64,000 nt of DNA from Plotosus lineatus (lineage: Eukaryota > Chordata > Actinopteri > Siluriformes > Plotosidae). The notes under the pieces are model-generated. The model saw nothing but the letters and a program-made list of their open reading frames with translations. It did no database searches and was not told where the DNA came from. Position 1 is the stretch's first letter. Each line of letters starts with the position of its first letter. Below are positions 11,931-23,230 of this stretch, piece after piece. The DNA lies in contig CM045734.1 in assembly GCA_024760905.1 (NCBI GenBank), forward strand, positions 35,930,064-35,994,063. Reading direction: 5' to 3'. The translations under genes were made by a program, and so were the position numbers.

Positions 11931-12180
11931 ACTTCTTCTTTTTTTCCTTTCGGCTTTCTCCCCTTTTTTTTCAGGGGCCGCCACAGTGAATCATCTGATT
12001 CACATGTTTGATTTGGCGTAGGTTTTTACCTCGGACGCCCCTCCTGACACAACCCTTTACCAAGGGGCAGAAACATGCTAATGGATGTGCAGCTACTCTT
12101 TACTGAAGTCAGTAATGGTTCTTTTACATGAACTTTTCACCATAGTCAGTGACAGACATGGCCGACCTTTGATAACCCCC
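11931..12180 (-). repeat. RTE-tailed tRNA SINE, 5'-truncated
   Basis: Inverted. The plus strand runs from the RTE-type 3' end (CCTTTCGGCTTTCTCCCC) through the 5'UTR-derived part to TGGTTCTTTTACATGAAC, and stops before the tRNA head. Confidence 0.8.
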
Positions 12181-12739
12181 ACGATACCCCCAAAAGCTTT
12201 AAAAAAGCCCCATTTTATGTCCTTCTGATACTGTTTCTAATGCAAAAGAATCAAGAAGTAAGCGCTCTTTGTAAGAACAGAGTCTATATTTGTGCTCCAG
12301 AATCATTACAATTAGGTCTGTAAGTATTCAAGGAGTATCGAAGTTTTTCCTTTTGCTTCTGTGCACCACCTCAGTAGATTTTAAACATATCAGTGAAGAT
12401 GTAGTTAAAGTATAGATTTTCAGTCGTAAATTAAAAGATTTACCCAAAACTTTTTTATTTTTAGAAACTAGAGCCAGGGGACTTGGTGTCTCAGAGGTTG
12501 GCAGTGGTGTCTCGCAGTGCAAAGGTTAGGGTTGTGAATCTTGGCCAAGCGCCTCTCAGTACAGTGTGTTCACTTGTTATCCATGTGCTTGTGTGCATTT
12601 TCTCAGTAGTGATAAAGTCACCACCTCGATGAGAAGGTGCAATTTTTTCTATTCTCAGAACTCAAGTGACATTACAGAACCATGTTTAGACTGAGAATAA
12701 TGTCAGGCAACAGCATAATCCACATTGTGAGTGAGAATA
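12181..12739. other. Unassigned DNA with possible old SINE
   Basis: A weak SINE-like match may lie at 12485-12640 but is too decayed to assign. Nothing else is seen. Confidence 0.4.
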
Positions 12740-13475
12740 GTTGTCTTATGTTCAGATATATGAAGCTTTAAAGCTTATTGTTATTTGACCAACATAAACA
12801 AGACCACAAGAACTTTTAATAATGTAAATAACATGTGAACTGCTGCAATTCATAAATGAATTAATACCATTTTTACCAGTATGTGGATGTGTGAAGTACT
12901 TGCTATCTGGTGAGTTTAAGCACAGAGTACTGAAACATAACGGTCGATTGGACAACCAGTAGACTGAGCAATGAGGTTTCTTAGTATCCGAGTGGACTAA
13001 AGATCACTTTTAAAGGCATTCCAGTGTTGATGAATCACACTTTTAACCCTTTTTGCCACAGCAGAGAAGTCTGTAGAAAAAGTGATCCGTGAGGAAGTAA
13101 GGGCATCTCTAAATTTTTGAGCCAATAGAGATTCCCGCTCTGTATGAAGGGCCCTTTGATAGCCAGAAGAAATAAATGAATCAGAGTAATCTCTGCCGAA
13201 AACGCTCATTCATTTCAACAGCTTTACATTGGAAATCTGGAACTGTACTATAGTTTCTTCACAATCTTAAGAATTGACCAATAAAAATATTACTAATGAG
13301 ATGTTTAGGATGATTATTGTCAGCTCTTAAAAGTGTGTTTCTGCTAAAATGTTTGCAATAAATCGGGGTCTCAATGCCATTATTGGTTCCCTTATGGAGT
13401 GTAAGGTCACGAAAATGGACAAAGGCATCATGCTGTTCCATTGTAAAGGACAGATAACTGGTAGAAGCATTGATA
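12740..13475 (-). mobile_element. Penelope-like retroelement, 3' part with GIY-YIG domain (decayed)
   Basis: Minus-strand frames follow the order of a Penelope-like element. The end of the RT domain (13480-13259) has RNTLLRADNNHPKHL and FIGQFLRL. The linker (13209-12997) includes SSGYQRAL. The GIY-YIG endonuclease start (12955-12752) has SSHVIYII and CGLVYVGQI. Three frames are needed, with stops between them, so it is a pseudogene. The 5' part is cut by the Tc1 insertion at 13476. Family assignment rests on motif memory, not a search. Confidence 0.7.
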
Positions 13476-13873
13476 TACAACCCCTGGCAAAAAATATGGA
13501 ATCACCACTCTCGGAGGATGTTCATTCAGTTGAAAGCAGATCACAGACATGTCACAAAACTAAAGTCATTTCAAACGGCAAATTTCTGGCTTTAAGAAGC
13601 ACTAAAAAATCAAGAAAATAATGTGGTAGTCAGTAACAGTTACTTTTTAGACCAAGCAGGGGAATAAATTATGGAATCACTCAACTTTGAGGAAAAAATA
13701 TGGAATCACCTGTAACATTTCCATTCCCAAATCTAACACCCGCATCAGATTAGATCTGATACAGTTAAACAGGAGTGATCACACCTTGCAGAGCTGTTGC
13801 ACCAAGTGAACTGACATGAATCATGGCTTCAACAGGAGAGATTGTCAATTGAAACAAAGGAGAGATTATCAAC
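13476..13873 (+). mobile_element. Tc1-like transposon, left part, interrupted
   Basis: Begins CAACCCCTGGCAAAAAATAT with the repeated motif ATATGGAATCACC near the end, typical of a common fish Tc1-like inverted repeat. The transposase start follows at about 13823. The element is broken at about 13873 in the codons after ETKER by the LINE fragment. The same transposase frame region resumes at 15696. Confidence 0.75.
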
Positions 13874-15515
13874 ACATGTACAAGCAAGATGGGTACTAGC
13901 CTCATTAGATGACACTATTACATGGGCAAGAATGAAGTTTAAGCCGAGGAAATCAAGATGCTTAATACTGAAAAAAGGTAGAATCAACCAGCAGGTCAAA
14001 CTAAAGGTGCAGAGTGAAGAAATCCCTAGTATAGTAGGAAATCCGATCAAGTGTCTAGGGAAGTGGTTTGATGCAACTTTGAAAGATACGAACCAGTCAA
14101 AAGACATTCAACCAACAGTAAAAGGATGGCTTAGAGTAGTAGATGGAAGTAAACTGCCAGGGAAATATAAGGCTTGGATTTACCAGCATGGAATCTTACC
14201 CAGGCTGATGTGGCTGCTACTGATCTATGAGATAGCGATGACGCATGTAGAATCAATAGAGAAGACAGTCAGCAGCTTTGTTAGAAGATGGTTAGGGGTT
14301 CCACCAAGCTTTACATCAATTGGTTTATACAGTAAGACAGCACAGTTACAATTACCACTATCATCAGTAATTGAAGAGTTTAAGGTAACAAAATGCAGGA
14401 CAGTACTAACATTAAGGGACTCGAAAGACCAGAAAGTTCAAGAGGCAGGGGTACAGACAAGGTCTGGAAGGAAATGGTCAGCAGCAGCAGCAGTAGATCA
14501 GGCAGAGAGTATACTAGAGCTAAGAGACAAGATCGGTAACACTTGTAGAGGGCGGCAAGGAATTGGTACATCACACTTCCAACAATGGAACAAGGCAGAT
14601 AGGACAGAGAAAAGAAGCATGGTTCAGGAAGAAGTGAGAAGAGAGGTGGAGGAAGCAAGGATATCACGTGCAGTAGAACTAGGAAAGCAAGGAGCTTGGA
14701 CGAGATGGGAGCTACCACAACGTAAGATCACGTGGTCAGACCTCTGGAAGATGGCCCAATTCAGAATATCTTTCCTGTTAAGATCAGTATATGACACTTT
14801 ACCCTCACCAGCAAATCTTTTTCAGTGGGGACTCGCACAGGATCCAGCATGTAAGTTATGTGGGAAGAGAGGAACCATGGCTCACATATTATCGGGATGC
14901 ATAGTGGCCTTGAAGCAAGGACGGTATAGATGGAGACATGACAGGGTATTAGAGAAGCTAGCAGACATAGTAGAGAAGGAAAGAACCAGGAAACGAACAA
15001 CAAAGAAGAAGCAGGAAATAATACAGTTTGTCAAAGAAGGAGCTAAAACCCCAGCAAGGACCAACGCTGGACAGAAGCCATCGGTGCTCGACGCTGGTAG
15101 GGACTGGGAACTTAGAGTGGACTTGAGGAGGAAGCTAGTTTTCCCAGACATTGTTACAACAACTCTGAGACCAGACATGGTTTTGTGGTCAACTCAGGTG
15201 AAGACTCTTATAGCAATAGAACTGACTGTACCATGGGAGGAGAACTGTGACGAAGCCAATGAGAGGAAATCACTGAAGTATGCAGATCTGATAGAAGAAT
15301 GCAGACAAAAGGGTTGGAAGGTGTCACTGTTTCCAGTTGAGATCGGGTGCAGAGGGTTCCCGGCACAATCAGTGTGGAAGTTGATGACAGCACTAGGAAC
15401 AACATCATCATTACGGAAATACGCAGTGAGGCAGTTAGCTGAGGCAGCAGAAAAGGCATCATGCTGGGTATGGCATCGACGAGATGAGCTGAACTGGACG
15501 CCTGGAAGCGAGTAG
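13842..15515 (+). CDS. Chimeric ORF: transposase start fused to LINE RT/endonuclease C-terminus
   Basis: An uninterrupted 557-codon frame, the longest in the window. It opens at a TTG rather than an ATG. The first eight or so codons (SIETKER) are Tc1 transposase; the rest is the C-terminal part of a LINE protein. Residues 337-353 form a C-x2-C-x7-H-x4-C knuckle (C337, C340, H348, C353). It is followed by a basic linker and a restriction-endonuclease-like (PD-(D/E)XK-type) region with RPDMVLW at 443-449 and IELTVPWEE about 15 residues later. This arrangement is characteristic of LINEs that use a restriction-like endonuclease (R2/R4/NeSL/Hero group). The clade is not resolved. The RT catalytic core (fingers/palm) is absent. 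It is probably not translated as a functional protein, although the frame is strikingly clean. Confidence 0.75.
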   Translation: MSIETKERLSTHVQARWVLASLDDTITWARMKFKPRKSRCLILKKGRINQQVKLKVQSEEIPSIVGNPIKCLGKWFDATLKDTNQSKDIQPTVKGWLRVVDGSKLPGKYKAWIYQHGILPRLMWLLLIYEIAMTHVESIEKTVSSFVRRWLGVPPSFTSIGLYSKTAQLQLPLSSVIEEFKVTKCRTVLTLRDSKDQKVQEAGVQTRSGRKWSAAAAVDQAESILELRDKIGNTCRGRQGIGTSHFQQWNKADRTEKRSMVQEEVRREVEEARISRAVELGKQGAWTRWELPQRKITWSDLWKMAQFRISFLLRSVYDTLPSPANLFQWGLAQDPACKLCGKRGTMAHILSGCIVALKQGRYRWRHDRVLEKLADIVEKERTRKRTTKKKQEIIQFVKEGAKTPARTNAGQKPSVLDAGRDWELRVDLRRKLVFPDIVTTTLRPDMVLWSTQVKTLIAIELTVPWEENCDEANERKSLKYADLIEECRQKGWKVSLFPVEIGCRGFPAQSVWKLMTALGTTSSLRKYAVRQLAEAAEKASCWVWHRRDELNWTPGSE

Positions 15516-15695
15516 TGGTTTGTCCACCATTACTGACCCGCCAACTGGAGGATGTCATGGTTTAGGGTCGAAACATCCGAGGAAAGTTGGAGACCATCTG
15601 ATGACAATTCCAGGCAGAGAGTGTGGCGAATCAAGTCGGGCATTGACAGTATGCCTTGACTTTCATGCAGAATACCATCATCTGTAAGTTAATTT
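13874..15695 (+). mobile_element. LINE with restriction-like endonuclease, 5'-truncated insertion
   Basis: Inserted into the Tc1 transposase. The left flank ends TTATCAA and the right flank resumes TTATTCAA, a plausible 7-8 bp target duplication. It contains the LINE thumb, zinc knuckle and endonuclease, and about 180 bp of 3'UTR. It has no poly(A) tail. Confidence 0.75.
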
Positions 15696-15775
15696 ATTCA
15701 AACTTCTTAAAGAAGGTAAATCATCCCTCACTGTTGTGAAACATCTTTTGTTCTCTGTGTTCTCTTGTCCGAATG
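15696..15775 (+). mobile_element. Tc1-like transposon, continuation after LINE insertion
   Basis: CTTCTTAAAGAAGGTAAATC and the next 50 bp continue the transposase N-terminal coding sequence broken at 13873. The rest of the element is not recognised, so it is truncated. Confidence 0.6.
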
Positions 15776-15863
15776 AGTGTTTTTTTTTGTTTTGTTTTGC
15801 ACGTTTAGCTCTATTGGCTTCCGTATTGACCGACATTTTTAAACAATAAAATTTGTGCAAAGT

Positions 15864-18800
15864 CTTCTTCTTCTTTTCCTTTCAGGTGTTATCTTCAGGG
15901 GTCGCCACAACAAATCACCTGCCTCCATCTCACCCTATCCTCTGCATCTTCTTCGCTTACACTAACTACCTTCATCTCCTCCTTCACCACATCCATAAAT
16001 CTTCTCTTTGGTCTTCCTCTAGGCCTTCTGCCTGGTAGTTCCAACCTCAGCATCCGACGACCAATATATTCACTATCTCTCCTCTGTACATGTCAAAACC
16101 ATCTCAATCTAGCCTCTCTGACTTTGTCTCCAAAACGTCTTACGTGTGGTGTCCCTCTGATGTACTCATTCCTGATCCTATCCATCCTCGTTACTCCCAA
16201 AGAGAACCTCAACATTTTCATCTCTGCTACCTCCAGCTCTGCCTCCTGTCTTTTCTCCAGGGCCACTGTTTCTAAACCATACAACATCGCTGGCCTCAAC
16301 ACTGTCTTGTACACTTTTACTTTCATTCTTGCCGATACCTTCCTATCACACATCGTACCGGACACTTTTCTCCAACCATTCCAACCTGCCCTGCCTGCAC
16401 ACGCTTCTTCAGCTCTTTTCCACACTCTCTATTGTTCTGGATTGTTGAGCCTAAGTACTGAAAATCCTCCACCTTCTTAATTTCTGCTCTCTGTAACCTC
16501 ACCGTACCTCTTGGGTCCTTGTCGTTCACACACATGTATTCTGTCTTACTGAGGCTAATCTAAATTCCTCTCCTTTCCAAAGCACACCTCCACCTCTCTA
16601 GATTTTCCTGCACTTGTTCTCTGCTCTCACTACAGATCACAATGTCATCTGCGAACATCATAGTCCATGGGGAATCTTGTCTAACCTCGTCTTGTCCATC
16701 ACCATAGCAAACAAGAAGGGGCTCAGAGCTGACCCTTGATGCAGTCCCACCTCCACCCTGAACTCTTCTGTCACACTGACAGCACACCTCACCACTGTCT
16801 TACATCTCTCATATATGTCCTGCACCACTCTAACATACTTCTCTGCCACTCCAGACTTCCTCATGCAATACCACAGTTCCTCCCTCGGCACCCTGTAATA
16901 TGCTTTCTCCAGATCCACAAAGGCACAATGCAGCTCCCTCTGACCTTAGCTGTACTTTTCTATTAACATCCTCAAAGCAAACACTGCATCTGTGGTGCTC
17001 TTTCTTGGCATGAAACCAAACTGTTGTTCACAAATGCTGACCTGTGCCCTTAGTCTAGCTGCCACTATTCTTTCCCATAACTTCATCATATGGCTCATCA
17101 ACTTTATCCCTCTGTAGTTGCGCCAACTCTGCACATCTCCCTTGTTCTTAAAAATGGGCACCAGCACACTTCTCCATTCCTCTGGCATCCTCTCACTCTA
17201 TAAGACCTTGTTGAATGTTCTTGTCAGAAAATCTACTGCTACCTCTCCTAGACACTTCCATACTTCCACCAGCATGTCATCAGGACCAACTGCCTTTCCA
17301 TTCTTCATCCTCTTTAATGCCTTCCTCACTTCACCCTTACTAATCTTTGTTACTTTTTGTTCCTCAACAGTTACCTCTTCTACTCTTTTCTCTCCCTCAT
17401 TTTCCTTATTCATCAGCTTTTCAAAGTACTCTTTCCATCTTCCTAGCACACTTTTGTCATCAGTCAATACATTTCCCGCTCTGTCCTTAATCACTCTAAC
17501 TTGCTGCACGTTCTTCCCATCTCTATTTCTCTGCTGTGGCAACCTGTATAAATCATTTTCTCCCTCCTACTGTCCAACCTTTCATACAAGTCATCATATG
17601 CCCTCTGTTTGGCCTTTGACACTGCTACTTTCGCCTTACGCCGTGTCTCCCTGTACTCCTGTTTACTCTCTTCGGTCCTCTCAATGTCCCACTTCTTCTT
17701 AGCTAACCTCTTTTTTGTACACACTCTTGAACTTCCTCATTCCATCATCAAGTCTCCTTATCTCCTCTCCTTCCAGATGACACACCAAGTACTCTCCTAC
17801 CTGTTTTCATGATCACATTAGCTGTAGTTGTCCAGTCATCTGGAAGCACTTCCTGACCACCCAAAGCCTCTTTCAACTCCTCCTTGAAGACAACACAAAA
17901 CGCTTCCTTTTTCAGCCTCCACCACTTTGTCTTCTGCTCTGCCTTTGCCTTCTTCACCTTCCCCACCATCAGCGTCATCCTGCACATCACCATCCTATGC
18001 TGTTTGGTAACACTCTCACCCACTACTACTTTACAGTCACTGACTTCCTTCAAGTTACATCACCTACAGAAGATGTAGTCTACCTGTGTGCTCCTACCTC
18101 AGCTTTTATAAGTAACCCTATGCTCCTGTCTCTACTGGAAGAAAGTATTCACCAAAGCCATGTCCATCCTTTTTGCAAAATCTACCAACATCTGTCCTCT
18201 GTTCCTGTCCTGGATACCAAACCTGCCCAATACTTCTTTGTCCCCTCTATTGCTTGCACCAACATGTCCATTGAAGTCTGCACCAATGACCACTCTTTCA
18301 CCTCTGGGGGTACGCTGCATCACTTCATCTAACTCATTCTAGAATCTCTCCTTCTCTTCTAACTCACATCCTGCCTGCAGGGCATAAGCACTGACAACAT
18401 TGAACATCACGCCTTCAATTTCTAACTTTAGACTCATCACTGTCTGACACTCTTTTCACTTCTCGAACATTCCTGACAAACTCCTCCTTCAAGATGACTC
18501 CTACTCCATTTCTCTTCCTATCCACACCATGAAAAAACAGCTTAAACCCTGCTCCTAAGTTTCAAGCCCTGTTACCTTTCCACCTGGTCTCCTGAACACA
18601 CAGTATGTCCACCTTCCTCCTCTGCATCATGTCAGCCAGCTCTCTACCTTTTCCTGTCATTATTCCAACATTCAAAGTCCCTACTCTCAGTCCTAGACTA
18701 ATGCATTTTCTCTTCTCTCTCTGCCTACGGATACGCCTCCCGCCTCTCCTTCTTTCACCAACAATAGTCCAATTTCCACCAGCACCCTTTTGGTTAACAG

Positions 18801-18994
18801 CACTGATGGCTGTCGTTGTTAACCTAGGCCTCGACCGATCCGGTATGGAATTCTTATTTTTGACTCACATGTTATATGTGGCATTTGTTTTACGCCGGAT
18901 GCCTTTCCTGTCGCAACCCTCTGCAATTATCCGGGCTTGGGACCAGTGTGAGGATGAACACTGGCTTGTGCCTCCCCCTCATGGCTGCATTAAT
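15864..18994 (-). mobile_element. RTE-type LINE, near full length, with 14-bp target duplication
   Basis: Flanked by the perfect direct repeat AATTTGTGCAAAGT (15850-15863 and 18995-19008). On the minus strand it carries a 5'UTR of about 300 bp, APE endonuclease motifs (GADFNGHVGA), RT motifs (FVDLEKAYYRV-like, TMMFADDIVIC), the C-terminal region (LGVTRMDRIRN), and a short 3'UTR ending in GAA repeats. At least five frames are needed, so it cannot encode an intact protein. It is collinear with the copy at 53095-56201. RTE LINEs copy themselves by target-primed reverse transcription. Confidence 0.92.
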
Positions 18995-19222
18995 AATTTG
19001 TGCAAAGTAACTTAACATTTAATCTACGTCATGTCTTGTTGCATAGTATAACAATTTGACTAGAGCCAGACAGACTGATCGCTGTGTCTCAATGATTATT
19101 TTCTTTCCTCCATCTAGGAGCTAAACTACATGTGGCCACTGTAGTGTCTTATTGAGCTCAAAGTTAATCTGAACTAACTTTTTCTACCTCATGAAGTTTT
19201 CAGCTAGCTAAGATATCCAAGT

Positions 19223-19225
<3 letters not shown>

Positions 19226-19264
<39 letters not shown>
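19226..19264. repeat. (GT)n microsatellite
   Basis: About 19 uninterrupted GT units. Confidence 0.95.
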
Positions 19265-19265
<1 letters not shown>

Positions 19266-19307
19266 TTGTAGCCACAATTTAAAGTATTTGTCCACAATTT
19301 AAATTAA

Positions 19308-19376
19308 TGGGATTAATAAGTGTGACTGAAGGTCAGTCCTTCTGGACTGCTGGCTCATTCTAACAGAAATGGCCTC
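19308..19376 (+). repeat. Unclassified dispersed repeat, copy 2
   Basis: Second copy of the unit at 11644-11724; see that entry for the shared strings. Confidence 0.55.
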
Positions 19377-19389
19377 TTTATTAGATTTG

Positions 19390-19660
19390 TATTTATATGT
19401 AAAGCTATTCTGTGACATGTCAATTGTAAAACGAGCAATAAAAAAATAAAACTGAATTGAATCGAGTCCCATGGTCAATTATAAATTGTCCACAGGTGTA
19501 AATGATTGTATGTGTTATCTCTGCAATAGATGACCAGTTTGTTAAGGTTTGCCCCTATGGACCATGTACAAAGACTCCCAAAGCCAGCTGGGATTGGCTC
19601 CTACTTCCGCTGTGGCCTTGATGAATAAGCCGTACAGATAATGGAGGAAATTGCACGCAA
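19390..19660 (+). repeat. LINE/SINE tails (Rex1/L2 type and V-SINE type)
   Basis: 19390-19462 ends in the tail AATAAAACTGAATTGAA, like the 3' end at 36400-36440. 19465-19660 resembles a V-SINE tail (AGCTGGGATTGGCTCCTAC). Both are truncated and old. Confidence 0.5.
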
Positions 19661-19934
19661 TTCTACCCTTAGTCACTCCTTTTTAAGAAGCTCAAAAGTA
19701 ATTGGACACATCATGTCATGACCAGATGTTTAGCCTATCCCCTCATTATTTCATATAAAATTAAGCAGATACAGTGGATGTTACAGGTTACATGTCTACA
19801 CACCCTCTTAAAATCCCAGGTTTTTGTAATGTATAAATTATTCCAGTCCTTACTTACAAAGTAGTTATCTGTGCAGACATGGCTAGCTACAATATGATAA
19901 ACTGCGCAAGTGCCATATAGTGATAAAAAAAAAA

Positions 19935-20100
19935 AAAATGCTGGACTTTCTGTGGCATAATGGTGAGAACACATAAATCTGAATCACAGCAAAGAGGTTC
20001 TGGGTTTGAGTCTCAGGGTCAGTGGGGGCATTTCTCTATGGTCTTTGTATGCTCTCCCTGTGTTTGAGTGGTTTTTTTTGGGTACTCCAGACTAGATATT
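19935..20100 (+). repeat. V-SINE-like, decayed head and centre
   Basis: Head-like CACAGCAAAGAGGTTCTGGG is followed by the centre TGCTCTCCCTGTGTTTGAG. No tail is seen. Confidence 0.6.
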
Positions 20101-20214
20101 TGGTTCAGAGCCTCAGCTTCAAACAGCCCATCACTTGCTATAGGGACAACATATCATAAAGCAAAAAGCATTATGTGCAAGCAGAAATGTGTATATAATT
20201 TTACAGGTTGTGCA

Positions 20215-20554
20215 TATTGTTTGGTCTTCCTCTGCCTTGTCACCAATCCTGTTGGTAATATTCATGGTCAGAATCTCAATGGGTAGGTGTTGGGAGAAAG
20301 GTATCCGGTATAGAAATTTCAGGATTGCATCACTACTTTTTGCAGAAGATATGATTCTGTTGGCTTCTTTAGTCTGTGACCTTTCAGCTGGGAAGAGGCC
20401 TCAGGGTAAACTTAGAACTTGCTGGAGGATTATATTTCCCATTTTGCCTGGGAATGACTCTGGACCCCTCAGTAGAACCTGGAGAGTGTCACTGGGGAGA
20501 GGGTCCACTGAATTTTCCTTCTAGACAAGGTGCCACCTTGACCTGACCTCAGAT

Positions 20555-20555
<1 letters not shown>
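20215..20555 (+). mobile_element. Rex3 remnant
   Basis: Late RT strings LSPILLVIFMVRIS and SLLFAEDMILLAS match Rex3 (LSPILFIIFMDRIS, SLLFADDVVLLAS at 58700-58850). The sequence then jumps to the C-terminal part (AGKRPQGKLRTCWR) after an internal deletion. The catalytic FADD is FAED here, so it is dead. Confidence 0.75.

Positions 20556-20651
<96 letters not shown>
20556..20651. repeat. (GT)n microsatellite, long
   Basis: About 47 GT units, abutting the end of the Rex3 remnant. Confidence 0.97.
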
Positions 20652-20819
20652 TTCGTAGGTGGTGGACAAATGGATAGAATTTCAAGAAAAAGAAGTAGGA
20701 CTGCACAGAGAGTGAGACATTCCTTTTTTTTTAGATATAGTAAAAAATAAATATTGCTTATTTTGTTCTTAATTTCAGAAATTAAACCTAATTATATAAA
20801 ATAATTGAATTTTGTATTA

Positions 20820-21031
20820 GGGATGCCATCATGCCTAGGTCCTTGATTTAATTCTGAGCTTGTGTGTTTTGTCTATCTTCCCATTTCTGGGTTGACATAA
20901 CCGGTAGATAGATTAACATGGTCTCAGTTTGAATGTTGTGTGTATTATGCCCTGTAATGAACTGGTGTCCCAAGAGTGGTGTGATCCCCATTTACACCCA
21001 GAGTTCCTGGATCAGGCTCTAGAGATTCACC
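20820..21031 (+). repeat. Very old V-SINE-like element
   Basis: Weak match to V-SINE order (GGGATGCCATCATGCC, then CTGTAATGAACTGGTGTCCC). Confidence 0.4.
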
Positions 21032-21988
21032 ACAACCACAATAAAGTAATTACTGAAGATTAATCAATAATTGTTAGAAAATTATTTTTTAAATTTCTAC
21101 TTAGTAATCTACAAAACATGGAGGCAACATGATTGCATAAAACATTTATAAACCACATTATTTATAAAAATGTGTTCGAGTTAAATTATCTGATAACACC
21201 ATCATTTATCTCATTATTTATAATTGTATGATGAGCATTACTTAACAGTTATATTAGTTCCAATGCACTTTTTTTTAAAAAAACAAAAATAATAATTTAG
21301 ATTTTGGAAAGGGTGAGGCCAAGCTAGACACTAGACAGCTGCTACTGCTTGTCTGAACATCTGAATTCTGCATGGGGCTCATAATTTCTGTTACAGACTA
21401 ATTTATAAAGATTGAAAATAATTCTACATGAATACTTTGTACATTGCTTGTATTTTGTGGTAATTTCGAGTTCTATTTTTATGAGCTTTGGAGCTTTTAA
21501 ACCAGGATGAGAACTAAACTGTATTATTCAATGCTTTTAGTAACACCACAGAGGAAAAGTCAGCATACCAAAAGGGTGTGAGTTGATCAACAATCAGCCT
21601 TTAACACAGGGCTCCTTAGTGGGTTCATTAATTAACCGTACCCTTTGTCACTGACCTACCAGAAGTTTATTTAAAGTCAAACTCTTAATTTATGCATTCA
21701 TAAAGAAGTACACTATTTAAATAGAGGTGCACACATTCATTTAAGTACTGACTTTACCTGACTCCTCTTTTCCTGCAGACAGCACTCAACCATACCCTTG
21801 TTGCCACCGATGCCTTATGTTAACTTTTCTGGGCTCTGAGTCATCTAACATGGGAAACCAGACATTGAAAATGTGAAAATGGATGCCATGTGCTTGAAAC
21901 ACACTATATGGGATGGAGTTGTGTGTGCTTTTGGCCCTGGTAGCTTATGTGTACATTTCTGTCGGGATAGGATTGCTTTACATAAAAG
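21032..21988. other. Unassigned intergenic DNA
   Basis: No gene, RNA or repeat that I can name. Mostly AT-rich. Confidence 0.5.
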
Positions 21989-21990
21989 TA

Positions 21991-22591
21991 CAGTGGTACC
22001 TCGGTTCTCAACCACAATTCTTTCCAGATGGCTGGTCGAATTCCGATTTGGTTGAATTTCGAATCTATTTTCCTCATGACAAATAATGTAAATGGTCTTA
22101 ATTTGTTCTGTCGTCTTTCAAACAGAAGTTTACAGTACCGTAACTCGTACCGTTGGTCCGCAAATTAAGTGAAAAATTATTGAACAGTACACTAAAATAA
22201 AAAACACAGCACAGTTAAAGCATAACAACAATAAAGATAAGAATTTTAACCTTTGTGGTGGTCAGCAGTTGGCATACGTAAAAGTTGGAGAGGGAGAGAG
22301 GAGGAGGATCCCCTTCCATAACAGCTTCAGGTAAATCAACGACTGCTCTTCAGGATGTCCCTTTCTTTTCTTGAAGAACATTTCTAACGTTTCTTGTTTC
22401 TGCCTTTTTTTTCAATACCTTACGGAAGTGGCGCATTGACTTCAACATTTAGGGTGTTCACAGCGCTGCTAGCTTTAGCTTTATCAGGGTGATACAGCTC
22501 AACAACTTCCGGACTTTCGGAAAGCGTGCATTTCCCCTCCCTCTCGGTCTTGTTTTTTCTCATCCAGTGTTTGAGAACCGAGGTACCACTG
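21991..22591. mobile_element. TA-flanked MITE with 21-bp perfect inverted repeats
   Basis: Both ends are CAGTGGTACCTCGGTTCTCAA in inverted orientation, and both are flanked by TA (21989-21990, 22592-22593). This fits the Tc1/mariner/pogo superfamily. At 601 bp without transposase it is non-autonomous. A related end lies at 47917-48071, and related TIRs at 46738 and 47540. Confidence 0.85.
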
Positions 22592-22802
22592 TACATAAAA
22601 TTTGAAACATCCTTTCCAGGACACTGACACACAAGTCTACAATATAAAACCACCTTCTACACACAACACAAAAGCAAGGCTGTGGAAGAGAAGGGTACAG
22701 GTGCTGGACTGGCCTGCTTGCATTTCTGATCTATGGCTAATCGAGAATATATAGCAGATTTTTAAACGAACTTGCCAAAGGATGTGTTTTCATTAAGAAT
22801 TT

Positions 22803-22965
22803 AAATCAATTCTATTCAGTTTCATTTGTCAAGTTATTTTACAATTAATATTGTCGCAAAGAAGCTTTACACATTTAAACATTTCCTATAAACCCTACAC
22901 ATCACTAATGAGGAAACCCATGGCAACAGTGGCAAGGAAAAACTCTCTCAGTAGATGCATGGAAG
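22803..22965 (-). repeat. Rex1/L2-type LINE 3' tail
   Basis: Inverse of the tail at 36240-36440. It shares GGCAAGGAAAAACTCTCTC and CTTTACACATTT-type strings. Confidence 0.65.
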
Positions 22966-22982
22966 AAATTAATTCATTCATT

Positions 22983-23230
22983 TTCTGATACTGTTTAATC
23001 CTAATTAGGGTTTCAGGGAGGCTGGCACCCATCCCAGCCGACAGGCAAGGGCACAGTACACCCTGGACAGCTCGCCAGGCCATTGCAGGGCAGAAACACG
23101 CTAACGGCTATGCAGCCTACTCTTATTGAAAGTCAGCAATGGTTCTTTTACATGAACCTCACACAATAGACAGTGAAAGACTGACCTGGGTGAAACTATA
23201 CGGATACAAACCATCTACCACTAGACTACT
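22983..23230 (-). repeat. tRNA SINE with L2-type tail, head truncated
   Basis: Inverted. The V-SINE/L2 tail (CCTAATTAGGGTTTCAGGGA) joins the SINE middle (AAAGTCAGCAATGGTTCTTT) at GCAGGGCAGAAACACGCTAA. This is the same junction as in the 9957 copy. Confidence 0.8.

Noticed and set aside
14380..15558. Four minus-strand frames opposite the LINE ORF
   Set aside because: Shadow frames of the plus-strand LINE coding sequence; hydrophobic composition is the complement effect.
20469..20750. Long open frames of alternating residues in (GT)n, also at 26313, 31784, 34174, 46624, 51944 and 60491
   Set aside because: Frames through dinucleotide repeats on both strands; they only reflect absence of stop codons.
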